NCBI RefSeq assembly: GCF_964340395.1
Contig: NC_135561.1
Span: 19,575,740-19,639,739, forward strand
Direction of reading: 5' to 3'
Origin: Glandiceps talaboti
Taxonomy: Eukaryota > Hemichordata > Enteropneusta > Spengelidae
DNA: 64,000 bases
Position numbers and translations under genes: made by a program. Below the pieces are notes generated by a model. The model was not told the DNA's origin, ran no database searches, and saw nothing but the letters and a program-made list of their open reading frames with translations. Positions 25,564 to 38,790 of the stretch are shown piece by piece; the first letter of the stretch is position 1; each line of letters starts with the position of its first letter.

Positions 25564-26773
25564 TAAATATAAAGCGTGAGTACAGTGTGGGAAAGCGATA
25601 TAAAAACTAATATTACATACTTTTTTATATTTATTATACGTAGGAAGCTTACTGAAGAGTTGTTTCAAATTGCAGAACCGTGTGATTGTGGTGCCTACGT
25701 GACACTTGGTGCGATTATGTCACTGCATAAACTTAACACTAACAGCCCTATTACTAAGCTGATCAACTGTAACTATAAAAGTCTGTTACATCCATTATTA
25801 CTTTTTGTTAAAAGGCACTCTAATTTCACCCCTATACATGTATGTCAGCTCGTTTTCAGTACAGTTCTCATTATATAACAGTTGATGATGATGATGAAAA
25901 CAACTGCATGAATTCGCCACCTGTAGGAGCACGCCATATTTGGGGGCTTCACATAATTCAAAAATCTAGATATGCTACTACGAACTTGACCTCTTCATCA
26001 AGATTACGGCAAAGGGGTCAAATATGTAGGCGCTGAAATCTGTATGTACCAGTATGGGGTATAGAATAATATACACATTTTGTAAACTCCTTCAAATCCC
26101 ACTATTCAACACACATGTTCGCTAGCATTTTCTATAAATGTCAACTCTCCAAAGGTTTCAGTCGAAACTCTGGAGGCTTTCACAATACAAAAGAATTATT
26201 TCTGGAAAGCACTTTCATTACCGTTATTTGTAGTAAATATTTTTGGTGAACTATAAAGGCGAAAAACTAGGACATGCGTAAGAAAGTAGTGCGGGTTAAA
26301 CAGTCACGTAGACACTTTGTAGAATCGTAATCGATGAAGTGAGACTGATGTTGTCAACCGTTATTTTCCCTTGGAAAAATCTCTGCATTGTATACTGCTA
26401 CTGGGACCTATATATTTGATATGTACCCTTCTATGATGGCCCGGTATTTAACAACGTTTTATTTCACAATCCAAATGTCATTGAATATTACTACAAAACC
26501 TTTGAAAATAACCGACGCGTAAAAATATTTCGAGTGTGTAGGTTTTCTTATCTTTCTTTTAACTATGGAAAAATCATTACACTTTTGGTATACATTTATA
26601 TTATTGTTACGTTGTGAGAGGAATGAGGTAAAGGCAGGTTGTGTTCAGTGAACTACAAAATCGCATGCGTTCAGCCCCAGTCATGCGTAGACTTACCTGT
26701 ACAGTGTCAATCAAACACATGGAAATACATGAACGTTGTACAGAAGTTGTCCATACAAATTGTTGGTCTAATG
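25564..26773. other. Unassigned DNA
   Basis: No supported gene or repeat. Several short open frames have no motif. Confidence 0.55.
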
Positions 26774-26783
26774 AGAGAGAGAG

Positions 26784-26845
<62 letters not shown>

Positions 26846-26905
26846 TATGTACATGTATGTATGTATGTATGTATGTATGTATGTATGTATGTATGTATGT
26901 ATGTA

Positions 26906-26937
<32 letters not shown>

Positions 26938-26945
26938 AGTGAGTC
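26774..26945. repeat. Compound (GA)n-(GT)n-(ATGT)n-(GT)n microsatellite
   Basis: GAGA, then about 48 bases of GT, then a long ATGT block, then GT again. The Cys-Val-rich frames over it are artefacts. Confidence 0.98.
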
Positions 26946-27166
26946 TGTCTCTCTTTTGTGCTATATAAGATATGATTATCCTAGTTATATTACCTGGTTA
27001 TAATATGAGCTGTCTTGATAACTTTACTGTTTGCAGTCCCTATAGATTGAACTTGATACATTCCAAGTATCAAATAGAGCCAGTAAGCACCAAAATGAAA
27101 TGGGCAGTACAGCCTTTGTTGACATAGCATCAATTCCATTGTCAATAAGTAATTGGTCCAGCAACG

Positions 27167-27226
27167 TGTCTTGGTGTTACTACGATCTCAAGATGCTCTC
27201 TACTTTGAGACAGTAACACCAAGACA
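27167..27226. repeat. Imperfect hairpin, 15-bp perfect outer stem
   Basis: TGTCTTGGTGTTACT (27167) pairs exactly with AGTAACACCAAGACA (to 27226). An inner TCTCAA/TTGAGA pairing is separated from the outer stem by a small bulge. Confidence 0.85.
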
Positions 27227-28699
27227 AGCATCTGGGCTAGTGAGTGATCCTAGTGGGTAGGTTACATCCCAATCTATACTACTTTGTCTAAAGTGAAGTC
27301 AAAACCTATCGGTATCCTCGCATCAAAGTTTAATAACAGATGTATACATTGTACACATTTGAAAGAATCCAATCATTGTCTAATTAGACAAACATCACCT
27401 TGAGTTCTTGCTGATGTGAATAATGGCGCAATATATAGAAGACATCTGAAACTAATCAGTGTACAACACCAATTTGTTCAATTGGTTATTTTGTCTTCCA
27501 TTATTGACCCATTCTGAAGATATACTTTAAGTCTCTTCTATCTCATTAATGCAGCTGTTCTGTGCACATTATGGTGTACGTGTGCGTGACTCTGACATAA
27601 AAGTGCTGTAATAACCTCCATGGAAACCATCTTGGTAACTAGAGATACCGTGATTACGTATTACGACCGGTAAAGTATATTCTACCACTTATCAAAGTAT
27701 CAACAACATGTACATACACACTTTCTTTTTTGGTTACTTGTTTTTTAAAATACATTTTTAACCGACCTACACATTTTTTTAGGTGTAATGATGAGATCAT
27801 AATAAAATAAGGTCGCCTTGAGCATATATAGAAGCTGTCTTCTTGTTAACACAATCAGGGAACACATTATTACCATCACACACAGTATTCCTGTTTTCGG
27901 TATCGATATTAAAATAAAATGTACTCTATCACTTATCAATACCGAAACGGAAGTAGGAATGCTATCCTCGTTCGATGCAATAGTCTATTTAAAGAATGTC
28001 GTGTGATTCGATTCTTAACCCATGGCAGCTTGTGTAAGAACGCTGAGGTGTAACAACAAATTTTATAAAATCATTCCATGCCCACTACAGTCATTAAATA
28101 GTGTTTCTATTGTCAAGGCCGATGTTGTTATCGAATGCTATGAGATTCATGGCTTTCGTCGTTGGATAATAGTCGATGTAGTAAACTGTTTGTACTTCCG
28201 TCTGCAATGTAAGTTAAAAAGCCATACTCACCATAGCCATGGGAGGGCTATGTGATGAAATAAAGCAGTGTGCATACGTGTTTTATTAACATCAATCTTT
28301 CGTTTATATATGTTTCAAGCTGTGTGAATTTTTGGTGACCAAAGAAAACCGCCCTTGTGTCATTATTATGGTCATACTATATACCTAAATCTTCCTTCGT
28401 GAACTGCTCTTGTCCCTAAACAGCAGGGATCGGTACAAATTGTAAGGAATGTCTGGTGTAAAATAGCCCCAACTAAATACACAAACTGTGATTAAATATT
28501 GCGACGAAGCACGTACGTGAAATTTAGTCAGCATATAAATCGATGACTTTTTTTATTTTATTATGGTAGTATTCAATGTATTGTATGAAGGTTAATCAGT
28601 TCATATTATGAATGTTTATATAGAATAATATAAAGCGATCAAGTTAAGGCATATTGATTAGCTACATTGGTATGATTGTTTATAAAAAAACGATTCTTT
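27227..28699. other. Unassigned DNA
   Basis: No supported gene. Open frames at 27818-28006 and 28022-28255 lack any recognisable motif. Confidence 0.55.
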
Positions 28700-28802
28700 T
28701 ATTCGCTGTTCAAAAGGTGTGACGTCATCAACATCCGGTTAGGCGCTGTTCATTCCTCTCGAATGAAGATGGAATTGTTTAAAATGAACTTTTAGATAGG
28801 TA
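28700..28802 (+). promoter_or_regulatory. Possible promoter or first exon: CRE, ETS-like site, ATG, strong donor
   Basis: The palindromic CRE TGACGTCA (28720-28727) is followed within 6 bp by an ETS-like ATCCGG. Then come an ATG (ATGAAGATGGAATTG) and, at 28800, the donor-like AG|GTAAGG. The frame closes before the donor (ATGAAC TTT TAG), so any exon would be untranslated or use another frame. TGACGTCA occurs at several other places in the window, so this is weak. Confidence 0.22.
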
Positions 28803-30345
28803 AGGTTTTATACGTTTAGCAAATCGATCTTTTCATGAATACAAAAATGACGTAATATAAAGTAAAGACATTTTTATCAAAAATACGTGTGTCCGAAATT
28901 TGGTTATTGACACACGGTAATAACCTCGCTTTGTTGAAAAGAAGGTTCATTTGGAGAAAAGGTCTTTCATATATTATGTAAATTACAGCCCAGAAAGTGT
29001 TTTATTTCAGCATCTCTGGTTACGGTGTATAGGTGGCTTGGGACCCCGATGTATGTGTGTTTTAATCAGACATCTGATGCACACTGGAAGAATTGCTTTG
29101 TTTCCGTTGGAGTTATTATAGTTAATATTTACACGCTACAATACCTAATTGTCGAGTCACTTTGGTAGGTTATTTTTTAAGGAAAAAAATGTTTCCATAT
29201 TACTATAAAAAGGTTTATGTTATCATGACAACCAACCGCACATATATATTCCTGTGATTGACGATGTTATTAGGAGCAGTAAATAGGTCGATGGTAGTCA
29301 TGTATTATTAGGAACTTGAAGTTAAGAATGTCATTATAGTACTGTTCGTGGATGGAAATTGAGTGAATTGTATAACTTAACCACAACTACACAAATCAGG
29401 ACAAATTACTACATGACAGATCAAATCCCACAAAATAGATGAAAACAGGCGACTTTCAGTAAAACCGCCAGAAAGTATTTAAATTAATTCGTATAATGTA
29501 ACATAAGTTGCATTCTGCCAAATATGATTTGTGGACTCCAAATCCGGCTTTCTCTTAATACTGGCAGCAATCGGCAATCTCTTAATACTGGCAGCAATCG
29601 GCCATAAATACTACCTGAGGTAAAAAATAGATCTATTTCATCAAAGCCATCGAATATGATCAAATATAGCCGTCCTTACACTATGCTAATAGATTGGTTA
29701 GAAATCTCACAAACACTGTTTTCTAATTTGATAGTGGCATATGTTGGATTTATGAGCTCTGTTTTACTCAGGTGATAGTTGGATAAACCCTCAATTAAAG
29801 TATGTCTGAAAAGTCTATGTATGCCTTCGATGGACGTTGAAATCGTCTACCAGCACATTTGACAGCATAGAGTTCCTCGACATTTTACCATTATAGGTAT
29901 ACTGAATTGTGTCATCAATTGTTCAAGAATTACGTCTGAAAACAAGATGTCAGTTCAATCTGCCAATTCCAAGTGATGTTTCGGTGTATAACACGTGTCT
30001 TATAACTTGTACAACTAAAAAAAAAAACATCTCCAAAACGAGCTTACGTCTCCTTAACCAAAATCGATCACTTGTCACAGACATTGTTGCAGATTGATAA
30101 TTTTACCACTATAATACTGTAATACCCTTGTCCCCCTACAGGCTTTTGCTTATCACCGAACTTGTTATCTGACTATATCAAGTAAGCATACCCCTTAGCA
30201 AAATTACATGTCGTATATACCCTGTTATATACGTTTTTGCATGTGAAAACAAGGAAATCGAACAAAAAGGTCCCCAAATACACCGGGCTCCTTTTGACCA
30301 ATAGTGGAGCAGAAGAGTCCTGAAAAGTGGCCTAGTTTCTGAGAT
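28803..30345. other. Unassigned DNA with a small 27-bp duplication
   Basis: TCTCTTAATACTGGCAGCAA (29551) is repeated directly at 29578. No gene is supported. Confidence 0.55.
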
Positions 30346-31426
30346 ACCGCAACCGCATAATATATATCAAACCCTTCATTAGAGTGTCAGTAATATGGAA
30401 ATCCATGATGACAGAGCTAAAAATTATTCTAAATTAAGTTAGAACACAGTATGTAACACGGTGTAGGAAGACTAAGACCAAGATTTGTTTGGATAAAATA
30501 AAGATACTATGTGTTGTGTTTGGGTTTTAATGTGTTCAAGTTGAACATGTATATGTTTTTGTGTGTGATAGGTATTAGCCGGCACACAGGAACCATTGTT
30601 TCCCAAAAACGTGCGTGTTGTCGTGGTAACGGCCATGTTTTGATCCATTTTGTCTCCCTGTAGTTCAGCAATGGAAACTTGAAGAGTTTTGCAGGACAGC
30701 TTTAAGCTGAAAATAATGTAAGGTTCTATATACCAAACTCTTTGGTAGAGTCTAACAAAAGAGAGAAAATATATGATGACAGACCTGGAGACTGATCCAA
30801 AGAAAGTTACAACACTTTTTGTATCATGTTGCAGGAAAACTAAGACTACCATTTATTCAGATACCATACATGTGATGGGTTCGTGTATCAAGTTAAAGAT
30901 TTAATGTGTGTGTTAGGTATCAACCGGTACACATGAACGATTATTCCCACAGAATGTACGCGTTACCATAGCAACGGCCATACTTTGAGCAAAATGGCAT
31001 TTCGCCTTCCTGTACTCCAACAATAGAAACCCGGACAATCACCTAAAGTTTTGCAGGGTGGCTTTAACCTTAAAATAAGTAATAAGGGTTCTATACATTA
31101 AACTCTTTGTTTGAATCTAATGGAAATATATGATGACAATGCCTGGAGATTAACACAAATAATGTTACAAAACAGTTTGCAACATGATGATGATAGACTG
31201 AGACGAATATTGATAAAAACTTTAATATGATCCACAAACACAGCACATAGTATCTTTATTTATATCCGAGCAAATGTTGGTCTTAGTCTTCCTACACCAT
31301 GTTACATATTGTGTTCTAAATTAATTTGTAATAATGTTTGGCTTTGTCATCATGGATTTCCATGTTTCTGAGACGCTAACGAAGAGTTTGATATATAATT
31401 TATGCTGGTTATATTCCGGTTGTGGT
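30346..31426. mobile_element. ~1.08-kb element with >150-bp terminal inverted repeats and internal duplication
   Basis: The left end (from 30346) reads ACCGCAACCGCATAA, ATATATCAAACCCTTC, TGGAAATCCATGATGAC, GTGTAGGAAGACTAAGACCA and ATAAAGATACTATGTG. The right end (to 31426) carries the same blocks in reverse complement and reverse order. Between the arms, two imperfect direct units of about 362 bp share GTTTTGCAGG and ATATATGATGACA. No transposase is visible. Open frames inside (such as 30472-30852 minus) are not supported as genes. Confidence 0.85.
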
Positions 31427-31911
31427 TGACGTCAGAAATGCCAGACCTGTTCCAGCACTACAGTTCGGCTCAACGCATTAAAAAAAAGGTTGGTACTAGA
31501 AAATTGTGTACATTTGGATCGTTCTGTTTTTGCACATGTCGATTTAACACGGGCAGAGCTTGTTGGTGACTGTTTCAAACGCAACGTAACTCCTGATATA
31601 GCTTTACTAGAATTTGTTCCTTTACGTGTACGTACATACGTCATTGTATTTGCAGAAGACAATTTGTATGTAGATACACAATAATAGCCTGAATTACTTG
31701 GCCGATTGGTTAATCCCAAGTAAACATTGACTTGGCAATATCATTAACAAAACCAATGCCACTTTGATAAATTGAAACTGACGTCGAAGAGTTGCCAAAC
31801 AAATTGGATTGAAATGTTATGCTACCCTAGATAACATATATTCAGCCAACGCATTGCTTTATTTTAGTTTCGCTATACTGCTGGCAGTTCATTGGTTTCT
31901 TGTTGTGGCTT
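31427..31911. other. Unassigned DNA
   Basis: Two opposed open frames overlap at 31432-31719. Neither has a domain or splice context, and such overlap is expected by chance on one strand of a real or relic exon. No call is made. Confidence 0.45.
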
Positions 31912-31918
31912 ACACACA

Positions 31919-31963
<45 letters not shown>

Positions 31964-31986
31964 CATACACACTATGTGTATGACGC

Positions 31987-32034
<48 letters not shown>

Positions 32035-32046
32035 GTGCTTGCGTGT
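31912..32046. repeat. (CA)n-(CG)n-(TG)n tract
   Basis: CA repeats to about 31961, a short spacer, about nine CG units (31984-32001), then TG repeats. Alternating purine-pyrimidine throughout favours Z-DNA, and CA versus TG arms could also pair. Confidence 0.97.
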
Positions 32047-32279
32047 AAAAAAATGTGAAATTACATCACATTTCATATAAGCATACTATAATCACAGATA
32101 CGAGGCCAAAATGAAAAACAAAACAAAACAAAACTATTTTACCCTATCAAATCTCACCACACGTTCACATTCAACATCAAAATCCCCTTTGTACATGTCA
32201 TGATAGCCGAAAGTTCATGACTTTCCTAAATAAGACATATTAATAACATGACAAACAAGGAATGATATATTTTTCTTGT
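32047..32279. other. Unassigned DNA
   Basis: Nothing recognised. Confidence 0.6.
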
Positions 32280-32375
32280 CTGTGACAACAGTTACTCAGA
32301 CAGATCGTCAGCTGATGGCCTCAAATCGGCAGCAAGGCCGGCTAAGCCATATCAAATCAATCAATCAATCAATAC
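32280..32375 (+). mobile_element. Possible LINE 3' tail ending in (ATCA)n
   Basis: A GC-richer stretch (CGTCAGCTGATGGCC, GGCAGCAAGGCCGGC) ends in tandem ATCA/AATC units at 32351-32374. CR1/L2-type LINEs often terminate in short tandem units like this. No reverse-transcriptase frame is attached. Confidence 0.4.
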
Positions 32376-32786
32376 ATAACAAATGAGTCTACTTACAACC
32401 TTTGACCTCCCACAAATGTGACTATATATATTCACTAACATGGTGAACATTCTAGGTTTGGTAATCATATTCATTATGTGGTAATTCAAGTGGTTTCCCA
32501 AGTGACCAATTAGTCTGATATCAAATCACATATGACTGTAATGGCATGTTCAATACTGACACCAGATTGTCTGGACAACGGCTTTAAGACAATTTTTATG
32601 CTTTCACCTTTTTAAGTGAGGTTTCCATGCCCCAATGTAAGCTTGCAAGGATGGTTTCTATTGGTTCTTTAAAGAACAGGTGTTCACTGTGAACCTATCA
32701 GCAAACTGGAACGGATAATCGTACATACATTCTTTTATCAAATGAACTGTGTCACCCATACCTAAACTATCGTTCATATCGGCGCG
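32376..32786. other. Unassigned DNA
   Basis: Nothing recognised. Confidence 0.6.
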
Positions 32787-33014
32787 CATGCATGTATGTA
32801 TGTATGTATGTATGTATGTATGTATGTATGTATGCATGTATGTATGCATGTATGTACGTATGTATGTATGTATGTATGTATGTATGTATGTACAGTATGT
32901 ATGTATGTATGTATGTATGTATGTATGTATGTATGCATGTATGTATGTATGTATGTATGTATGTATGTATGTATATGGATGGATGGATGGATGTACGTTG
33001 TACATGTATGTATG

Positions 33015-33096
<82 letters not shown>
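32787..33096. repeat. (ATGT)n-(GGAT)n-(TA)n compound microsatellite
   Basis: ATGT units with occasional C for T, four GGAT units near 32976-32990, a short unique stretch, then about 78 bases of TA. Long Tyr/Val/Met/Cys-rich frames on both strands are artefacts. Confidence 0.98.
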
Positions 33097-33099
<3 letters not shown>

Positions 33100-34905
33100 A
33101 CCATGTATAGTTTGCATGTGTTTATTTATCTCCTTGGTAACCAATGTGTCTACATTGAAATCTTCTACCTATGATATCAGTGTCCATGGTGTCCATTCTG
33201 TGTGCAGCATGTCTGTATATGACGTCACATCATGGCTTGACGTTTGAAATAGATGTAAACTATGTGTAATCACCAAAGTGTACACGTGACCATGTTGACA
33301 GACATCCCCACCACAATCACTCAGTATAGCTTACTGGTATTAACGTAATGGGGAAGAAGGTTCAACACCTTATATATAAGCTATATATTGAGAGAATTGT
33401 ATAACCCACAATTTTTCTTTCTCCCCCCCCCCCCTTCGCAATTTAAATTTTATTCTTTGATAAGAACAAATCATGTTCATACTCAGAATCATTTAGCAAA
33501 GTTTGTATTTTTTGCTTTCCGCTTACGTCAAAGTATGATAGACTAATTTTGGTTGTATTTCCTATTATTATGTGGATTTGTATGCACCATTGCTGTTTGT
33601 CACAACAAACCTCTACATTCGCAGTTTTTTGTATATATTGATTTCTGTACGTTAGGCCGGTGGCCACGGTACTATGCATAAAGCACATTATTATAAGCTA
33701 TATATTAGAGATACCTAAATAAATAAATACATGCTATCAAAGAAATTGATATAATTTAGTGTCGTTTTTCCACAGAATTAAACTGACGCTTTTCGAGCTG
33801 ATGACTGCATAATATAGAGCGATACTAGGACATAGAGGCGCATAATTTACGGCTGATGTCAGAGTTACATATTATAATTTGACTATTTTGCTGTTCTTAA
33901 TTACTCTTACCAGTCAATCTAACAAACCAAATCCTGGATTTTGCAATACAAAACCACCAATGAAATATTTTGGAGAGAAAATTGAAAGCGTTGGTCGGGA
34001 TATTTAGTGGGAATTCAGTGCTGCTCACATTGTCATACACATTTCTAGGCCAACCTGTTGCTGTTGCTGCTGGATTCTGAACAGTTTTACAACCGTTACT
34101 TCAAGATGGCTATCGAACACTGTATTAGCACTATGGAGAAATATTGAATTGACAATTTCCTTGAAAACAAGATGGCGAAAAACCATGTTTCAGTAATGGT
34201 TGGAAATAACCAGCAACAAACTTATGTGTGGCAAAGATTTGGGTGATTCCAGCTATTTTGATTTTTGAAAAATATATCTACATCTATAAAAAAAGATAAA
34301 AAATTAAAAAAGATTTTTAAAAACCTGCATATATTATATTCACCTCTGTATTGTTGATATACTTCTATGCCAGGATAGCCTATAGACTTAGGGTGCAATC
34401 CAAAGCACAACAAATTGCAGTATAGATAGTTATTTTTTTGTGCTGGGAATTACTCCCAGCGATTTTCTGTCAAGCAGACATATACACACAATCACACACT
34501 TACAAGTACTTATTTGTACTATTCTCTCTTAGTTCAACGGATTGTTAATCTACGACCAGTCATATACGAGGTAACTTTAGGTCATATTCAGTAATTCAGT
34601 CAAAATTGTGAACTATTGACCGGACACGTACATTCCGTGTAAACTTTAGAATAAAAATGATGTATGACAAACTACTTTTCTACAGACGCTGCAAATCTCT
34701 GGTACTTAGCACAATTGAAAAGAATGAGGATTGGGATTCGATTATTACCGTCTTTCTACGATGATTTCATGCAGTTGTTAAGACGTAATAAACTGATGGA
34801 TTTAATCGTATTTGGATGCCTCACTGTCTGACAACCCAAGAAGTACGACTTACCTAACTGTACTTTAAATTATGCAATTCTGCCCACAATAGCTGTACAG
34901 CATTT
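33097..34905. other. Unassigned AT-rich DNA
   Basis: No gene supported. It includes the second copy of GGCCGGTGGCCA (33655-33666) shared with 4583. ATAAGCTATATATT occurs twice (about 33376 and 33694). Confidence 0.5.
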
Positions 34906-35425
<520 letters not shown>

Positions 35426-35700
35426 CTATGGCGTAATGTCGTAAAACGAACAGATACAGAACTGCGGAGGATTTACGACAATTTAGATGGTTCAATGTCG
35501 TGAAAGAAACGGAGTCTGATCACTGTTTTGCGACAATTTAGAGGGTCGCACCATGTCGTGAAAGGACTGGAGTTTGGCCTATCAATGTTGCGACTGTCAC
35601 AATTTAGATTGGGTAAATGTCGTAAAAGGCAACAGCTACAGACCTGAGGGATTTGTGACAATTTTGATTTATGAACGTCGCAAAGGGAATGGTGGCTGAG
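35426..35700 (+). repeat. ~60-bp tandem repeat with paired CGACA/TGTCG motifs
   Basis: The blocks ACGACAATTTAGATGG (35475), GCGACAATTTAGAGGG (35531), TCACAATTTAGATTGG (about 35598) and GTGACAATTTTGATTT (35653) alternate with ATGTCGTAAAA or ATGTCGTGAAAG blocks. CGACA and TGTCG can pair across about 15 bases in most units. Confidence 0.78.
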
Positions 35701-36054
35701 CTAGATATTTCGATAACAGAGCAAACACTGAAACTTCAAGTGAGAATGAGAAACAGAGACAAGAAGGCAATTTGAGATAGTTGGTGAAAGTACAGTACCT
35801 AGAGCTGTTGGAAATACTTTGTCGGCCTTGCAATGAGTGCTAGACCAAATAAAGCGTTCGTACATGACATTGTATATAAAGAAGCTAGCAAGAGCCATTA
35901 TAATAGAATATTATAATACACACTACACGAGCTAGTATTACTACTAAACCTCAGATTTGACATTTATGTATATTAAATGTGATTGTTGGTATCAGTTTAC
36001 ACGAACACAGTGGGAATATAGCATTTCATTCGGGGTTTTTTTATTCTCGACAGT
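35701..36054. other. Unassigned DNA
   Basis: Nothing recognised. Confidence 0.55.
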
Positions 36055-36339
36055 CTGCATTTATTCAGTCACTTGTGAGCTAAGAGTCTATCCAATGGTG
36101 TTCTAGTACAAAATAATTGCATTAGTAGGTATTCCAGAACATTCATTGTCCTCCTTTATAACCTACAAATATTCACGCATGCGCAATTGGCTATTTTACA
36201 TCATTTTCGACTGTACTGCCTGTATGGTTACGGCGGGGAGGGGGGTGTTCATGAATATTCTAAAATAGCTAATTATGCCATTTGTACTAGGACATCCATT
36301 GATTGATTGATTCTCAGCTCACAAATGACTGCGCATTTA
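36055..36339. mobile_element. Foldback element, ~85-bp arms
   Basis: Left arm blocks CAGTCACTTGTGAGCTAAGA, CCAATGG, TTCTAGTACAAA and AGAACATTCATTG (36066-36145) reappear in reverse complement on the right (36250-36331: CATGAATATTCTAAAATAGC, TTTGTACTAGGACATCCATT, CAGCTCACAAATGACTG). About 100 bases separate the arms. Confidence 0.8.
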
Positions 36340-37952
36340 CCCTACCGAAATATCCGTACCTGTTGTTTGCTATATATTCTTTAGAAATATCACGAATGGC
36401 AGCTCATTGATGTTTGTTTTTTTAAACAGTCATCGCGATATTTTATACGGCATATAACATGACAAAATCCCTGGTGAGAGTTTTAAAAGTTGCTAGATAT
36501 TATTCAATATGTTGGACTGTAAGTATATTAAAAATGAAATACCTGTAAGCACTAAAGACCGGTACTGTTACAGACTCTGTCCATTTAATATATTCATGTT
36601 AAACTCATCTCCCAGAATGCATTATTTCCAAGTACATCAATTCATAAGCTTTCATGGTCTGTGTCAAGGAAACATTTTGGGACTAACAGAAAAATCGTTT
36701 CTTCTTTCCCATTTTGAAAACTTGTGTTCCATTTCCATCATATTATGTTCTCTAAACTTTTACATTCAAGTTGAATGAATCGACTTAGACTTTAGAGTAT
36801 AACTTCTGATGTTTCTCTACGTACACAGATAATACCGTGTAGCCAGACCGACGATTACCTTACCATGTTCCCTGATACTTTGTTTTATTCAGTTTCAAAT
36901 GCAAGGACAGTTGATGGTTGGTAGAAGTCCCTGGGTGTAAGGTACGATGTACAATGTCGCACAAACTCAACAAACGAACATCGTTCGTTAGGTCAAAAAA
37001 ACATCCCTCCCCTCCCCCTAAACAAACGAAACAAACGTTCACAAGTGCGATATAAAACGTTAATGATGTAAACTATAACGAAAACTACTTGTCACACCAC
37101 CACAACGATCGATGTAATCTAAAAACATGACTGTAAGCTTATCAAATACTATCAGAAACCCAGCACCATATTTCACAGTAGAAGTAATTTTTTATCAACT
37201 TATCAACATCTCAGTAGTAAATACCAAGGCTGTTATCATTGAAGGAGTGAATGTTTTCCGTTGAAATTTGGTTTGAAGTGCGAAAATGAAGTTCAGCAAT
37301 TGCATTCACGCCAGACCCTCTCCCCTAAAAGAACGAAGTTCGGGTATTGAGCTTGTGTGACATTGTGCGATCGTCCCTAAGTGATACCAGATTTACTCAT
37401 TTTCGCAAACTCGAGTATTTTCCGTTCTCGCAAAAGGGTAAGCGTGCTGTATGTACCATCGCCGTAAAGAGGTAATGATAATTTTACAACGATAAACAAC
37501 CTGGTCAGGATTTCAATTCACAGCTTGTTTGCAGGGTTTACAGTAGACCTGGTATGGAGAAGGTCAAGGCCGAGAGAAGCTTTACATGAAAAAAAAAACA
37601 ATTAATAGCCTTTAGGCATAATGTGTGAAACGCAATACTATATAATCATTTCAGGTAGATATTACTGCGATAGTCAAATAAATGTTCAATCTGATCCGGA
37701 GTCGGTTGACTTTCACTGTCTGTCTTAATGTGGATCGCCTTGACCTATGACCTTAGGAAACTGATCAATCGCTCTGCTTCTAGCTATTACTATATACCGA
37801 GATTACCATTTATGATATTTTAGAGGAAACCTATCTAGGGATATGAAGCAATGAAAAAGAACTGCTCAATGATCTTAAACCTTAATTCAACCTAAGATTA
37901 ATTTGAAGAGCGAAGGGTATTACACATATAAAATATAATTTTGTTTATACAG
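36340..37952. other. Unassigned DNA
   Basis: No gene supported. The frame at 36509-36778 has no motif. Confidence 0.55.
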
Positions 37953-38001
37953 TTTTTTGGCGGGAAACAGAATCGTGTTAAAAAGACCTTTTGGCGGGAA
38001 A
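37953..38001 (+). promoter_or_regulatory. Two perfect E2F-type sites in tandem
   Basis: TTTTGGCGGGAAA occurs at 37955-37967 and again, identical and in the same orientation, at 37989-38001, 34 bp apart. This is the E2F/DP consensus (TTTSGCGC-type with GGCGGGAAA). The flanks are AT-rich, so two 13-base GC-centred copies are conspicuous. No transcript start can be assigned. Confidence 0.45.
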
Positions 38002-38493
38002 GTCTACAGTTTAGATAGCGTTGAAATTTCTCACATGGAAATACGACAAATGTTATGGTTAGAAAGTTGTCGTAAGAAACCATCGAAAATATCCTTCTAA
38101 AAATTAAACCCATATTGAGTACAGACTAACCCATTTGTAGAGAAAGTCAGGCGATTGTGTATTTTTGACGACAATGCTACATTGACGACATACTGACTCA
38201 GTATGTAAATTTGTCGATATGTGATCCCTTAAGTCTATGATCCCGTATGTTTGCCCTATAATTAAACGAACCCTACGTATCTTCTCCATCGAGGTTGCCG
38301 CAAGTAACGATTTCTTGTTTTTGGTCAAGAATTAACCTTGCAGCGATGACATGGTACATGAATCTATATGCAAATGAGGAACTGTTGTACTTGAAATGAA
38401 GGTTGATGTGTTCTGTGACAATAATTTTCTCGAGGTAATTGCTTGTACGTTATTAAAAGACATGGAATTGAATATTAATCAACTATCTCATTA
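38002..38493. other. Unassigned DNA
   Basis: The minus-strand frame at 38104-38328 has no recognisable domain. Nothing else noted. Confidence 0.5.
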
Positions 38494-38790
38494 AGTTGCA
38501 TATCAAGATGACAATGAAATAATTAATTTGCATATCAAGATGACAATGAAATAATTAATTTGCATATCAAGATGACAATGAAATAATTAATTTGCATATC
38601 AAGATGACAATGAAATAATTAATTTGCATATCATGACGACGAAACGTATAATTTGCATATCAAGATGACGACGAAACGTATATCAATTTGCATATCAAGA
38701 TTACATGTAAACGTTTAATTTGCAAAACCAAGTAATTCATTTGCATATCAAGACGACATCGAAATGTTAATTTGCATATGAAGATGGCAA
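38494..38790 (+). repeat. 32-bp minisatellite with TTTGCATAT core
   Basis: TTGCATATCAAGATGACAAT starts at 38496, 38528, 38560 and 38592 with an exact 32-bp step. About five diverged and unevenly spaced units follow to 38790, showing decay from one end. Confidence 0.92.

Noticed and set aside
30472-30852. 126-codon minus-strand open frame
   Set aside because: It lies inside the inverted-repeat element, and its second tandem unit does not keep the frame.
31432-31719. 95-codon minus-strand frame with an overlapping plus-strand frame
   Set aside because: Mutually overlapping frames with no family match. It may be a relic exon but I cannot choose a strand.
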